The notes under the pieces: model-generated
What the model was told of the DNA's origin: nothing
Databases searched by the model: none
What the model saw: only the letters and a program-made list of their open reading frames with translations
NCBI GenBank assembly: GCA_002305615.1
Contig: DBPU01000020.1
Span: 1-33,641, forward strand
DNA length: 33,641 nt
Source of the DNA: Verrucomicrobia bacterium UBA1412
GTDB lineage: Bacteria > Verrucomicrobiota > Verrucomicrobiia > Limisphaerales > UBA1412
Direction: 5' to 3'
Made by a program: the position numbers and the translations under genes
Shown: positions 7,639-15,715 of the stretch, piece after piece
How the letters are laid out: each line of letters starts with the position of its first letter
How positions within the stretch are numbered: position 1 is the stretch's first letter

Positions 7639-8349
7639 TTACTTTCGGAATGACCGCCAAACCTGCATCATGCTTTCCAGTTTTTTGTTATTTGCGCGAA
7701 TCCTCACAACCATTGTTTTACCGATGGCCAGAAGCAAACTGGTCGCCAATGTGGGTCTTTCTGTGGCCATTCTCTGGAAATTGGCCACACTTAGACCATA
7801 AAGCTCAGACTCCACATTTGTCATCACATCGGCGGAACGCGGGGCTTGGTCAAAAAGACAATGCTCACCAAAAAAATCTCCTGTGGTGAGAGTCGACAAG
7901 ATGCACTCACGGCCCTCCACATTAATTCTGACTCGCACCTCCCCTTCGATCAGAAAGTACATTCGGTCCGAAGGCGTCGCATTCTTCACCACCAGCGAAT
8001 AAGGAGGATACTTTCTGTATTCAAGGAAATCCCCCAACTGCTTCAACTGACTGTCATCCAGAAGGCCGAAGAGTTTTATACGCCTCAGGGTCCCCATACT
8101 CACCGTGTGAGTCTTGCTCTCCAATCTTGTTTCCTCATCTTCCTCATCTTCTTCATTGAAGTAAACCCGGAATTGAGGAAAATCACTCGCTTTAAACCAG
8201 ATATCTTTACTGATCTGGTATATCCACGTGTCTTCGGCTACTCGTTCATCCTGCACCCAAGCTTCCAGAGTACCAAAGTCCACTGGACCATATACAACGT
8301 TATCCACGGCCCAGACTTTATAATCAATAGAATCGCTTCGCTCAGGCAT
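7639..8349 (-). CDS. GYF_2 domain plus cyclic-nucleotide-binding domain protein
   Basis: A 236-residue soluble protein. Residues about 10-60 (KVWAVDN, YGPVDFGTLEAWV, W-Y-W spacing) resemble a GYF_2 (DUF4339) domain, a probable protein-interaction module. An acidic linker follows (about 66-80, mainly Asp and Glu). The cNMP-binding/CAP_ED fold covers about 88-205, with the phosphate-binding cassette GDFFGEHCLF followed by PRSADV, which keeps the Glu and Arg that bind cyclic nucleotide. No DNA-binding or kinase output domain is present, so it may act by protein contacts. ATG at 8349 was chosen because the 23-codon extension is basic and unlike the domain. It heads a minus-strand run with the two Tmk-like kinases and the ROK kinase, and is divergent from murK-murQ with 106 bases between starts. 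Confidence 0.82.
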   Translation of the reverse strand: MPERSDSIDYKVWAVDNVVYGPVDFGTLEAWVQDERVAEDTWIYQISKDIWFKASDFPQFRVYFNEEDEEDEETRLESKTHTVSMGTLRRIKLFGLLDDSQLKQLGDFLEYRKYPPYSLVVKNATPSDRMYFLIEGEVRVRINVEGRECILSTLTTGDFFGEHCLFDQAPRSADVMTNVESELYGLSVANFQRMATERPTLATSLLLAIGKTMVVRIRANNKKLESMMQVWRSFRK

Positions 8350-8455
8350 ACCGCTGCAATATAGCCGTTTTTTGTTAAAAAGTAAAATGGGAAATCGCCT
8401 TCTGCTACTTTTCATCAACTCTTTGCTCTTGTCCCTTCAAAAGGGCTCGAGTAGC

Positions 8456-10324
8456 ATGGCTCATAGCTGGACGCTGATAAAACCGTCTGAAGGTCAAACT
8501 GTGACAACGAATCACGAGATATTGGATAATGACTCCTCCCGAACCGTTCTCGGAATTGAAGGAGGCGGCACTCATACCGTAGCCCTTTGGGCCGATGAAA
8601 CGGGCAAGCTCCTTCGAAGAATGGAGGTTGGCTGCGGGAATGTCCGGCTCCTGGATGATCAGGCCCTTCTCCAGCTTTTCCGGGAGATACAGAAAGCCGG
8701 CAGCGACCTGCCCCCGTCTCAAAGCATCTGCGCCGCAATGGCCGGGGCCGTCAATGATGCCGATAAAAAGCGGGTTCTCACCCTTGCTCAATCCATCTTT
8801 GGATCAGCTTTTTCCGGAGTTTACAGTGACCTCCAATCTCCCCTTTTTGCGGCTGAGCTTCCTGCCGACCATTTCCCGGTCCTCGTCCTTTGCGGAACAG
8901 GCTCCTGCTGCTATGCAGAAAACCCGTTCTGTAACCTTTCCTATAAGTCCGGCGGTTGGGGCCACGTTTTGGGAGATCGCGGCAGCGCTTATCAGATAGG
9001 GCTTCAAGCGCTCAGATCATGCCTGACACTCTGGGATCAAACACAAATATTCCCCAAGCTGGGAGAGAAAATTCTTTCCTTCCAACTCCTGAACTCTCCT
9101 GCCGATTGGATTCAATGGTCCCTCCAGGCTCCCAAGCGGGAAATCGCCCAGCTTGCCCAGGTCGTTTGCCAGAGCGCTGAAAGCGGTTGCACTATCTCTG
9201 AAGGAATATTAAGAGAGGCTGCTAACAATCTGGCTTCCGATGCCCTTGTTTGCGCTTCTCAGGTCTCAGCTTCCGGGGAAACTCCTTTCTTCATTCTTTC
9301 AGGAGGATTACTGAAAAAAAGCGCTCTTTACCGTGAATGGGTTTCGGAGAACATACGTAAAAAACACCCTCTTTCTCCGGTTGAGCTTCTGCAGGTTGAA
9401 AGTGCCTGGGGTGTCGTGAAGAAAGCCCTTCAATCCTTGCCTCAAGGATCACTTGCCTCACTCTCCAAGGCCACAAAAAAGTCAGAAGCCATACCCGCTT
9501 CCCCGGCAGCAAACTCTCTTACCGAGCAGCGCAACCCTCGCTCCATGCACCTGGATGAGCTCGAAATCGAAGACGCTATTCAGCTCATGATTGATGAGGA
9601 GCAATACACTCAGCAAGCCATTCAATCTCAGAAACCCCTCATAGCAAAGCTCATCCGGAAGGTTTCAGATGCTTTTCAAAAAGAGGGACGCCTTTTCTAC
9701 GCGGGGGCTGGAACCAGTGGGCGTCTGGGCGTGCTCGACGCCAGCGAGTGTCCTCCCACTTTTGGTGTAAGCTACGACTTAGTCCAGGGAATTATAGCCG
9801 GCGGCCGGGAAGCTCTCTGGCGGGCGGCAGAAGGAGCCGAAGATTCCTTCCTTGAAGGCACACGGACCGCCCTTTTCAGGGGAATTCGCCCCGGAGATGT
9901 CGTCATCGGTATAGCCGCCAGCGGCACGACGCCCTTTGTCCTGGGAGTTCTCTCGGAATCCAAAAAAATAGGGGCCTTCACAACTCTGCTCTGCTTCAAT
10001 CCCAACCGCAAACCTGATCCGAACCCCCAAAACGAACCCGATATCGTCCTGGCTGTTCCTACCGGCCCGGAGATATTGACTGGCTCAACCCGCATGAAAT
10101 CCGGAACCGCCACCAAGCTGATCTTGAATATGATCACCACAATCAGCATGGTCCAAACCGGCAAAGTCATCAGCAACCTCATGGTGGATGTCCGGGCCAG
10201 TAACGATAAACTGAGAGATCGCGCAATTCGTATTCTATGCCAGTTGACAGGATGGTCCCGCCAGCGCTCACAGGATGCGCTGGAACAAAACCATTGGAAT
10301 ATACGCAAGGCGATGGGCCAATAA
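8456..10324 (+). CDS. murQ: MurNAc/GlcNAc kinase - MurNAc-6-phosphate etherase fusion
   Basis: A 622-residue bifunctional cytoplasmic enzyme for peptidoglycan sugar recycling. The N-terminal half (about 28-330) is a BadF/BadG-type ATPase kinase: GIEGGGTHT, VLCGTGS, GGWGHVLGDRGSAYQIG. The C-terminal half (about 355-620) is MurQ, a SIS-fold lyase that removes D-lactate from MurNAc-6-P to give GlcNAc-6-P. AGTSGRLGVLDASECPP is present with the catalytic Glu (E431) and the second Glu (E462), 31 residues apart as in E. coli E83/E114. One chain would therefore phosphorylate and then cleave the sugar. Separate MurK-MurQ pairs and fusions are known from other bacteria. ATG at 8456 was chosen from several in-frame starts (earlier ones at 8372 and 8387). 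The gene is divergent from the cNMP-binding gene. Confidence 0.93.
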   Translation: MAHSWTLIKPSEGQTVTTNHEILDNDSSRTVLGIEGGGTHTVALWADETGKLLRRMEVGCGNVRLLDDQALLQLFREIQKAGSDLPPSQSICAAMAGAVNDADKKRVLTLAQSIFGSAFSGVYSDLQSPLFAAELPADHFPVLVLCGTGSCCYAENPFCNLSYKSGGWGHVLGDRGSAYQIGLQALRSCLTLWDQTQIFPKLGEKILSFQLLNSPADWIQWSLQAPKREIAQLAQVVCQSAESGCTISEGILREAANNLASDALVCASQVSASGETPFFILSGGLLKKSALYREWVSENIRKKHPLSPVELLQVESAWGVVKKALQSLPQGSLASLSKATKKSEAIPASPAANSLTEQRNPRSMHLDELEIEDAIQLMIDEEQYTQQAIQSQKPLIAKLIRKVSDAFQKEGRLFYAGAGTSGRLGVLDASECPPTFGVSYDLVQGIIAGGREALWRAAEGAEDSFLEGTRTALFRGIRPGDVVIGIAASGTTPFVLGVLSESKKIGAFTTLLCFNPNRKPDPNPQNEPDIVLAVPTGPEILTGSTRMKSGTATKLILNMITTISMVQTGKVISNLMVDVRASNDKLRDRAIRILCQLTGWSRQRSQDALEQNHWNIRKAMGQ

Positions 10325-10397
10325 CCACCCCATCGCATTCGCCCTCGTAGGCTCGTCCGTGTTGCCTGATAAAAATTTTGCAAACTCCGTTTTGCAT

Positions 10398-10426
10398 TTG
10401 ACACACCGCCTTTTTGGGTCTACAGT
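10398..10426 (+). promoter_or_regulatory. Sigma-70 type promoter of the ABC permease-SPFH-ATPase operon
   Basis: A perfect -35 TTGACA (10398-10403), a 17-base spacer and TACAGT (10421-10426) form the best promoter match in the window. Transcription should start near 10433, leaving a leader of about 215 bases before the permease start. There is no gene between 10325 and 10647 that I can support; the rest of that stretch is the structured leader described next. Confidence 0.65.
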
Positions 10427-10445
10427 ACCTGCGATGTTAGGCTTT

Positions 10446-10506
10446 GGGTGGGGATACTCTTTTACGAATTATCCCCGCCCCATTTCTCCTAATCATGGAG
10501 AATGGG
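10446..10506 (+). promoter_or_regulatory. Structured RNA leader with two overlapping hairpins
   Basis: Hairpin 1 pairs GGGTGGGGATA (10446-10456) with TATCCCCGCCC (10470-10480), 11 bp with one G-U. Hairpin 2 pairs CCCATTTCTCC (10479-10489) with GGAGAATGGG (10497-10506) with one bulged T. They share bases 10479-10480, and a run of G at 10504-10509 could pair with the C runs of hairpin 1, so alternative folds are possible. No T tract follows, so it is not a simple terminator. I recognise no known riboswitch class. A leaderless 58-codon frame from ATG 10434 overlaps it and is treated in the findings. Confidence 0.45.
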
Positions 10507-10647
10507 GGGCAGTCTGTGTGACCTCTATTTTCCGCCTATCCAGGAGGGGGTGGTTGTTGTCAAAAAAGGTTGATTTTGCGCAAGTTTTAGAATACCTTTC
10601 TGGCCGTTGATGAATTTCGGCCCTTCATTGGCTTTCATAGACGATAG

Positions 10648-11607
10648 ATGAGAGAGACGTTAAGTATTGCAAAAAATAGCTTCATGGAGCTTCTCAGGCA
10701 GCCTATTTTTCTGATCCTGATGAGCACCTCCAGTATCTTTATTGTCTTCCTTTCCATTACCCCGTACTTTGGTCTAGGTGAGGATGTAAAACTGGTAAAG
10801 ACCAGCACGATGGCCGTTCTCTTGCTCTCCGGACTTTTTGCGGCAGTACTGGCTGCAACCTCCTCCCTCACGGATGAATTGAAAGGTGGAACCGCTCTGG
10901 CTGTTCTTTCAAAACCGGTCGGCCGTTTCTCCTTCCTGCTAGGTAAGCTTATTGGTGTCTGTTCAGGTCTCACCGTGATGGTCTACATCAATCTTCTTTC
11001 CATTCTCCTGGCCAGCCGCATGGGTTATGATGCTTATGGTGACGCGGACCGTGTGGCTTCAAATATCTTTTATGGCAGCATGGCGCTCGCTTTTGGTGTC
11101 GCTGCTTTCATGAACTATTTTCTGGAAAAAAACTTTGTGTCAAACGCGGTCGGCTCTCTGACAGTTATCCTTACGCTGGCGTTCGTCGTAATCAACTTTT
11201 TCGATCAGGAGTTTCAGCTCCAGCAATTCGCCGCCGGAGTAGATTGGAGCCTTTTTCCTGCGGTTGTGTGCATTCTTTTCATGCTCTGGCTGATCGCCTC
11301 TTTGGCCGTCACCTGCTCGACCCGCATGGATATGCTGGCGACTCTGACCATCTGCATCCTTGTCCTGATGCTCGGGCTCATGTCCGATTATCTTTTTGGC
11401 AGAATGGCTGAAGCCGGCTCCTGGATGGGCTCTTTGCTTTATACTGTCATCCCTAATTGGCAAAATTTCTGGCTGGCAGATGCCATTGAAAATGAAAACG
11501 GAATCCCATGGGCTTACGTGGCTCACGCTTTCAGCTACATGCTCTGCTTCATGGCCGCTGTGGTTTCTTTGGGATTCTGCATGTTCGATAATCGTGAGCT
11601 CAATTAA
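10648..11607 (+). CDS. ABC-2 type transporter permease
   Basis: A 319-residue inner-membrane protein with about six hydrophobic segments (near 15-35, 55-75, 105-125, 130-160, 165-185, 205-225, 230-250 and 285-310, some being short). The cytoplasmic elbow ELKGGTALAVLSKPVGRFSFLLGK (residues about 77-100) is the classic ABC-2 permease signature, where E-x-G and P-x-x-R-x-x-F-x-x-GK contact the ATPase. No ATPase gene lies in the window, so the nucleotide-binding partner must be encoded elsewhere or is upstream-unlinked. It is the first gene after the TTGACA promoter, and the SPFH gene follows 42 bases later. No SD is visible. Substrate unknown. Confidence 0.85.
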   Translation: MRETLSIAKNSFMELLRQPIFLILMSTSSIFIVFLSITPYFGLGEDVKLVKTSTMAVLLLSGLFAAVLAATSSLTDELKGGTALAVLSKPVGRFSFLLGKLIGVCSGLTVMVYINLLSILLASRMGYDAYGDADRVASNIFYGSMALAFGVAAFMNYFLEKNFVSNAVGSLTVILTLAFVVINFFDQEFQLQQFAAGVDWSLFPAVVCILFMLWLIASLAVTCSTRMDMLATLTICILVLMLGLMSDYLFGRMAEAGSWMGSLLYTVIPNWQNFWLADAIENENGIPWAYVAHAFSYMLCFMAAVVSLGFCMFDNRELN

Positions 11608-11649
11608 AAGCTCCTTCGAAATCAGGATGAATAGTTTACTTTAAGATTT

Positions 11650-13512
11650 ATGGAGAAAAGTGTTGAAAGAATCGGCCTGATCAACCTGGCAACCCTCCTT
11701 CTGGTAGGAGGTTGCTTTAGTTGGATGGCGGTTTATAGTGGCTCACTCACCGTTCTTGTCGGTGGAGTGTTCGTAGCCATGGGTTTTGTGGTCGGGTGCG
11801 TGAATTATTTCCAGATGCGCCTGAGTGTTCGCGAATGGAATGAACGTCTGGAAGTGGGCGAGCTCAAAAGGAACGCCGGCGATTCTGCACTCTTCAGCAC
11901 CGATACCGAACTCTACCCAGCCCGGCGCGCGCGTGAGCAATTTGAAAAATATTTCGTCCCGGCCTTTGCAACGATTCTGGCCGTCACTCAGGGCATTGTG
12001 GCCTGGTATCTCTGGAGAAAATTACCCGAACTGGGCCCCATCATCCCCGGGAATTCTCTTCTCGTCATGGCCCTCCTGGGTGTAACCGGCTTGCTCCTCT
12101 TTATCGTGGGCCGCTACGCTGCCGGGCTCTCCCGCATCTCTCACCAGCGCATTCTGCAGGCAGGCGCCAGTTATCTGATGCTGGGCTCGGTTCTGGCCCT
12201 CTTCAGTACCCTGGTGGAAGCCTTCACCTGGTTTGGTTATCCGGGAACTGATAAAATCGTAGCTCAGATACTGATCATTTTTCTTGCGGTAGTCTCCATC
12301 GAAACCATTTTAGGACTGGTCATGGAAATCTACCGTCCGCGCCAGCGTGGTCAGATGGGCCGTGTCCTCTACGAAAGCCGCCTGATCGGCCTCCTGGGGC
12401 AGCCCGATGGCCTGATTCGCACCGCAGCAGAAGCTCTCGATTACCAATTTGGCTTCAAAGTTTCCGAAACCTGGTTCTACCGCCTGCTCGAAAGAACTTT
12501 GGCCTGGATTGTTTTGGCTCAGTTGACACTCCTCTTCCTCAGCTCTTCAGTCGTCGTCATTTCTCCTCAGGAGGAAGCACTCCTTGAGCGTTTTGGGAAA
12601 CCGGTTCCCGGCAAAGAAATCCTGCAGAGCGGTTTTCATCTAAAATTTCCCTGGCCCATTGACAAAGTGTATCGATACCCCAGCCGCGAAATTCATACGC
12701 TTTACGTGGGTTTTAATGATGATGTGAAACGAAAGTTAGAGCGTGAAATTATTCTCTGGACTCGCCAGCACTACAAGGAAGAATTCAACATGCTTGTCGC
12801 CAGTAAGGACGTTACGACGCTCCTGGATTCGAGCTCAGATCAGGCGGTCCCCGTCAACCTGCTCTCGGTCAATATACCCGTCCAGTACCGGATTAAGGAC
12901 GTAAAATCCTGGCTCTTGAAGAATGAAAATTCCGAAGTCCTGCTTAAAAACGCCGCCAATCGGGAAGTAATCCGCTATCTTATTAACGTTGACCTGGAAG
13001 AGATTATGGCCGAGGGACGCCTGAAAGCGGCTGAAGAAATCAAGATGAGTATCCAAAAAAACGTCGAAGACCTCGGTGTCGAGATCACCTTTGTCGGTTT
13101 GGAAGGCATCCACCCGCCCATCAAGGTCGCAGATGCCTGGGAAGCGGTCGTTGGCTCTCTGCAGGAAAAAGAAGTGAGCATCCTCAATGCCGAGTCGTAT
13201 GCACTGGCGAAGGTTCCCAGCTCACATGCTGAAGCCACCAATATTGTCCTCTCTGCCGATAGCCAGGGACAGAGCAAAACCAATATCGCTTATGCTCAAG
13301 CCAAGAGCTTTGAGAACCAGGAAACTGCCTGGAAAGCCTCACCTTCTGTCTACACACAGCGCTCTTACCTGGAAACAGTCGCAAAAGCCACCCAGAACAC
13401 ACGTAAGTTCGTACTGGGAACCACCAACACACAGGAAACTATCTGGTTGAACCTTGAGGACCGTTTGAACAAGGATCTCTTCCGCGATCTGAATGTGGAT
13501 GAAACAAAATAA
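11650..13512 (+). CDS. Multi-pass membrane SPFH/band-7 protein (HflK-like with six-helix N-terminal domain)
   Basis: A 620-residue protein. About six hydrophobic helices (near 9-30, 33-54, 101-122, 136-156, 173-193, 203-228) come first, then a seventh (284-304) directly before an SPFH/band-7 domain (about 303-540) starting ISPQEEALLERFGKPV and KEILQSGFHLKFPWPIDKV. E. coli HflK is 419 residues with one helix, so the 280-residue polytopic N-terminal domain is extra and I do not recognise it. SPFH proteins form large membrane cages, for example HflKC around FtsH. The frame is continuous, so this is a true fusion or extension. It is the second gene of a five-gene operon and is followed by two more SPFH genes. 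No SD is visible. Confidence 0.85.
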   Translation: MEKSVERIGLINLATLLLVGGCFSWMAVYSGSLTVLVGGVFVAMGFVVGCVNYFQMRLSVREWNERLEVGELKRNAGDSALFSTDTELYPARRAREQFEKYFVPAFATILAVTQGIVAWYLWRKLPELGPIIPGNSLLVMALLGVTGLLLFIVGRYAAGLSRISHQRILQAGASYLMLGSVLALFSTLVEAFTWFGYPGTDKIVAQILIIFLAVVSIETILGLVMEIYRPRQRGQMGRVLYESRLIGLLGQPDGLIRTAAEALDYQFGFKVSETWFYRLLERTLAWIVLAQLTLLFLSSSVVVISPQEEALLERFGKPVPGKEILQSGFHLKFPWPIDKVYRYPSREIHTLYVGFNDDVKRKLEREIILWTRQHYKEEFNMLVASKDVTTLLDSSSDQAVPVNLLSVNIPVQYRIKDVKSWLLKNENSEVLLKNAANREVIRYLINVDLEEIMAEGRLKAAEEIKMSIQKNVEDLGVEITFVGLEGIHPPIKVADAWEAVVGSLQEKEVSILNAESYALAKVPSSHAEATNIVLSADSQGQSKTNIAYAQAKSFENQETAWKASPSVYTQRSYLETVAKATQNTRKFVLGTTNTQETIWLNLEDRLNKDLFRDLNVDETK

Positions 13513-13577
13513 ATATTGAGCATCAATTGAATCAGTAAACAGACCTTTAACTTTTACCTGTAATCACTTTAAATAAT

Positions 13578-14501
13578 ATGAAAAATCGTAATGCTATCAG
13601 CCTGGTGACCGGATTTGTGCTGGCACTTATTTTCGCTCTGATGATGTTTGCTTTTCAAGTACGTCAGACCGATATCGTTGTCGTCACCACTTTCGGTAAA
13701 TACTCCCGCAGCATCACCGACCCGGGTCTCTACTGGCGTATGCCTTGGCCCATCCAAAAAATCCACCGCTTCGACAATCGCATTCAGAACTTTGAACGCG
13801 TTTTCGAGCAGACCTCGACCAAGGACGCCATCAACATTCTGATCACGGTTTTCAGCGGATGGAAAGTGGTCAATCCCCAGCTTTACCTGGAAAGCCTCAA
13901 CGGAGATAAACTCAAGGCCGAAGCTGCCTTGGAGCCGATGATCCGCAACTCCAAAAACGCCATTATCGGTCAGAGACTCTTCTCTGAGATTATTTCCACC
14001 AATGAATCGGGAACGAAGTTTGATTTCATTGAAGAAGCCATTCTCTCCCAGGTTAAGGAAAAAACCTTAGCCAGCTACGGCATCGAAGTCGATTTTGTAA
14101 GAATCAAGCAACTGGGCTTGCCCGAAAGTATCACCACCAAGGTTATGGACCGTATGCGTGCAGAGCGTGAAACCCGTGTGAAACAATTCCAGGCAGAGGG
14201 TGAAAAAGAGGCCCGTATCATCCGCTCCCGCGCTGATAACGAAGCCAGCAAAATCCTGGCAGAAGCCAATGCCCGCGCCATTGAGATTACCGGCCAGGCT
14301 GAAGCCGAAGCCTCCAAATACTACAAAGTTTTGGAAAGGAACCCGGACCTGGCGATCTTTAACTTCCGCAGAAATGCGTTGGAGACCTCTCTCAAGAACC
14401 GCACAACGTTGGTCCTGGACTCGCAGACAACTCCTTTCAACCTGCTCAAATCTGTAGGAACCAACGACACTCTCTCCGTCACAACCGAACCTAAAAAATA
14501 G
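13578..14501 (+). CDS. hflC: HflC-like SPFH/band-7 protein
   Basis: A 307-residue protein with a single N-terminal membrane helix (about 8-27), then an SPFH domain (about 28-190, TDIVVVTTFGKY, DPGLYWRMPWPIQ) and a coiled coil (about 190-260, MRAERETRVKQFQAEGEKEA). Length and the 'R-M-R-A-E-R' signature after the SPFH fold are those of HflC. In E. coli, HflC with HflK encloses the FtsH protease and modulates membrane-protein degradation. It lies between two HflK-like genes, 65 bases after the first and 17 bases before the second. Upstream bases (ctttaaataat) hold no SD. Whether it partners FtsH here is unknown. Confidence 0.88.
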   Translation: MKNRNAISLVTGFVLALIFALMMFAFQVRQTDIVVVTTFGKYSRSITDPGLYWRMPWPIQKIHRFDNRIQNFERVFEQTSTKDAINILITVFSGWKVVNPQLYLESLNGDKLKAEAALEPMIRNSKNAIIGQRLFSEIISTNESGTKFDFIEEAILSQVKEKTLASYGIEVDFVRIKQLGLPESITTKVMDRMRAERETRVKQFQAEGEKEARIIRSRADNEASKILAEANARAIEITGQAEAEASKYYKVLERNPDLAIFNFRRNALETSLKNRTTLVLDSQTTPFNLLKSVGTNDTLSVTTEPKK

Positions 14502-14518
14502 AGAACCGTTCAATTACG

Positions 14519-15694
14519 ATGAGCGATAAACTGGAAAAAAGCATCCAAGAGTTAAAGAAAGGCCGCTCGGGCCGATATAAGAGTGTCCCTGCAATTCCGC
14601 AGGCACCCGATGACGCCGGCGCCCGTGCCTTGAACGAGGCCTTGGATAGCGGCTTTAAAATTGTAAAATTCCTGATTGTGGGCTTGGCTGTCGCATTTCT
14701 CTATAGCCTTACCTTCTCGGTTCAGCCCGATGAAATTGCGGTTAAGCTCCGGTTTGGGAAACCAGTGGGTGTTGGCGAAGCGCAAATATTGAAACCGGGT
14801 CTCCATTGGGCCTTCCCCTACCCTATTGATGAAATCGTCCGTATCTCTGTCGGCCAAAGCCGCACGGTTGTCTCTTCAACTGGCTGGTTCCCGACAACCC
14901 CGGAAATGGAAGTTGCAAGGCAGTTGCCTGACCCTACACCTTTTCTGCGCCCCGGCATCGAAGGGTACGTCATCTCTTCTGATGGCAATGTCATCCACGC
15001 CAAAGCGACCATGAAATATCGGCTCAATCCCAACACCGCGCTGGATTACGAGTTCGGTTTTTCAAACCCCACCAACCTGCTCCAAGGCATCCTGGACAAC
15101 GCGATTTTCTTTGCCGCCACCCATCACACTGCCGAAGAGGCCATCTACAAAGATCAGATTGCCTTCAATGAAGCCGTGCGTCAGAGGGTTTATCAATTAG
15201 TCACCGATCATCGCCTGGGAATCAACATTGAAACAATTGACGTTCAAACGATGCCTCCCCTCTCCGTGCGTGATTCCTATGATCTGGTGCTCAGCGCCCA
15301 GCAGGAAGCCCGCACTGCGGTCAATCAGGCCGAAGCCTATGCCCGTACCACCGTCAATGCGGCCCAGGGGCAAGCCTCTACCATTCTGGCCGACGGGGTA
15401 ACCCGCAGTAACCAGATTGTTCGGATCATGGCTTCCGAAGCGAATTCCTTCTCTGAGCAGCTACCTCACTTTGAAAGAGATCCGGTGCTCTTCAAGGAAC
15501 GCCTGATGGCAGAAACCATGCAGACCATTCTGACGAATGCGGATGATACTTTCTACTTCTCTCAGCGTGAGGGAATCCAAAGAGAACTGCGTCTCCAACT
15601 CAATCGGGAGCAGATCAAATCTCAACGCGAAAAAGAAAAAGAAGAGGCCGCAGCAGCAGCTACCGCCACTCCTCCTCCCGTTCGTAGAAGATAA
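14519..15694 (+). CDS. hflK: HflK-like SPFH/band-7 protein
   Basis: A 391-residue protein with a polar 45-residue cytoplasmic N-terminus, one helix (about 46-66), and the SPFH domain (SVQPDEIAVKLRFGKPVG, KPGLHWAFPYPIDE). The domain contains a longer insertion (about 120-155) before VHAKATMKYRL-type strands. An Ala/Gln-rich coiled coil (about 255-300) and a charged tail ending in PPPVRRR follow. This matches HflK in layout. It is the third SPFH gene in a row, 17 bases after the hflC-like gene and 21 bases before the P-type ATPase gene, so co-transcription is very likely. No SD is visible. Confidence 0.87.
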   Translation: MSDKLEKSIQELKKGRSGRYKSVPAIPQAPDDAGARALNEALDSGFKIVKFLIVGLAVAFLYSLTFSVQPDEIAVKLRFGKPVGVGEAQILKPGLHWAFPYPIDEIVRISVGQSRTVVSSTGWFPTTPEMEVARQLPDPTPFLRPGIEGYVISSDGNVIHAKATMKYRLNPNTALDYEFGFSNPTNLLQGILDNAIFFAATHHTAEEAIYKDQIAFNEAVRQRVYQLVTDHRLGINIETIDVQTMPPLSVRDSYDLVLSAQQEARTAVNQAEAYARTTVNAAQGQASTILADGVTRSNQIVRIMASEANSFSEQLPHFERDPVLFKERLMAETMQTILTNADDTFYFSQREGIQRELRLQLNREQIKSQREKEKEEAAAAATATPPPVRRR

Positions 15695-15715
15695 CTTTTT
15701 TGACTTTTAAGACAC

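Noticed and set aside
10325..10397. Terminator after murK-murQ
   Set aside because: A TGCAAA/TTTGCA stem (about 10380-10396) has only six pairs and runs into the TTGACA promoter without a T tract on the plus strand.
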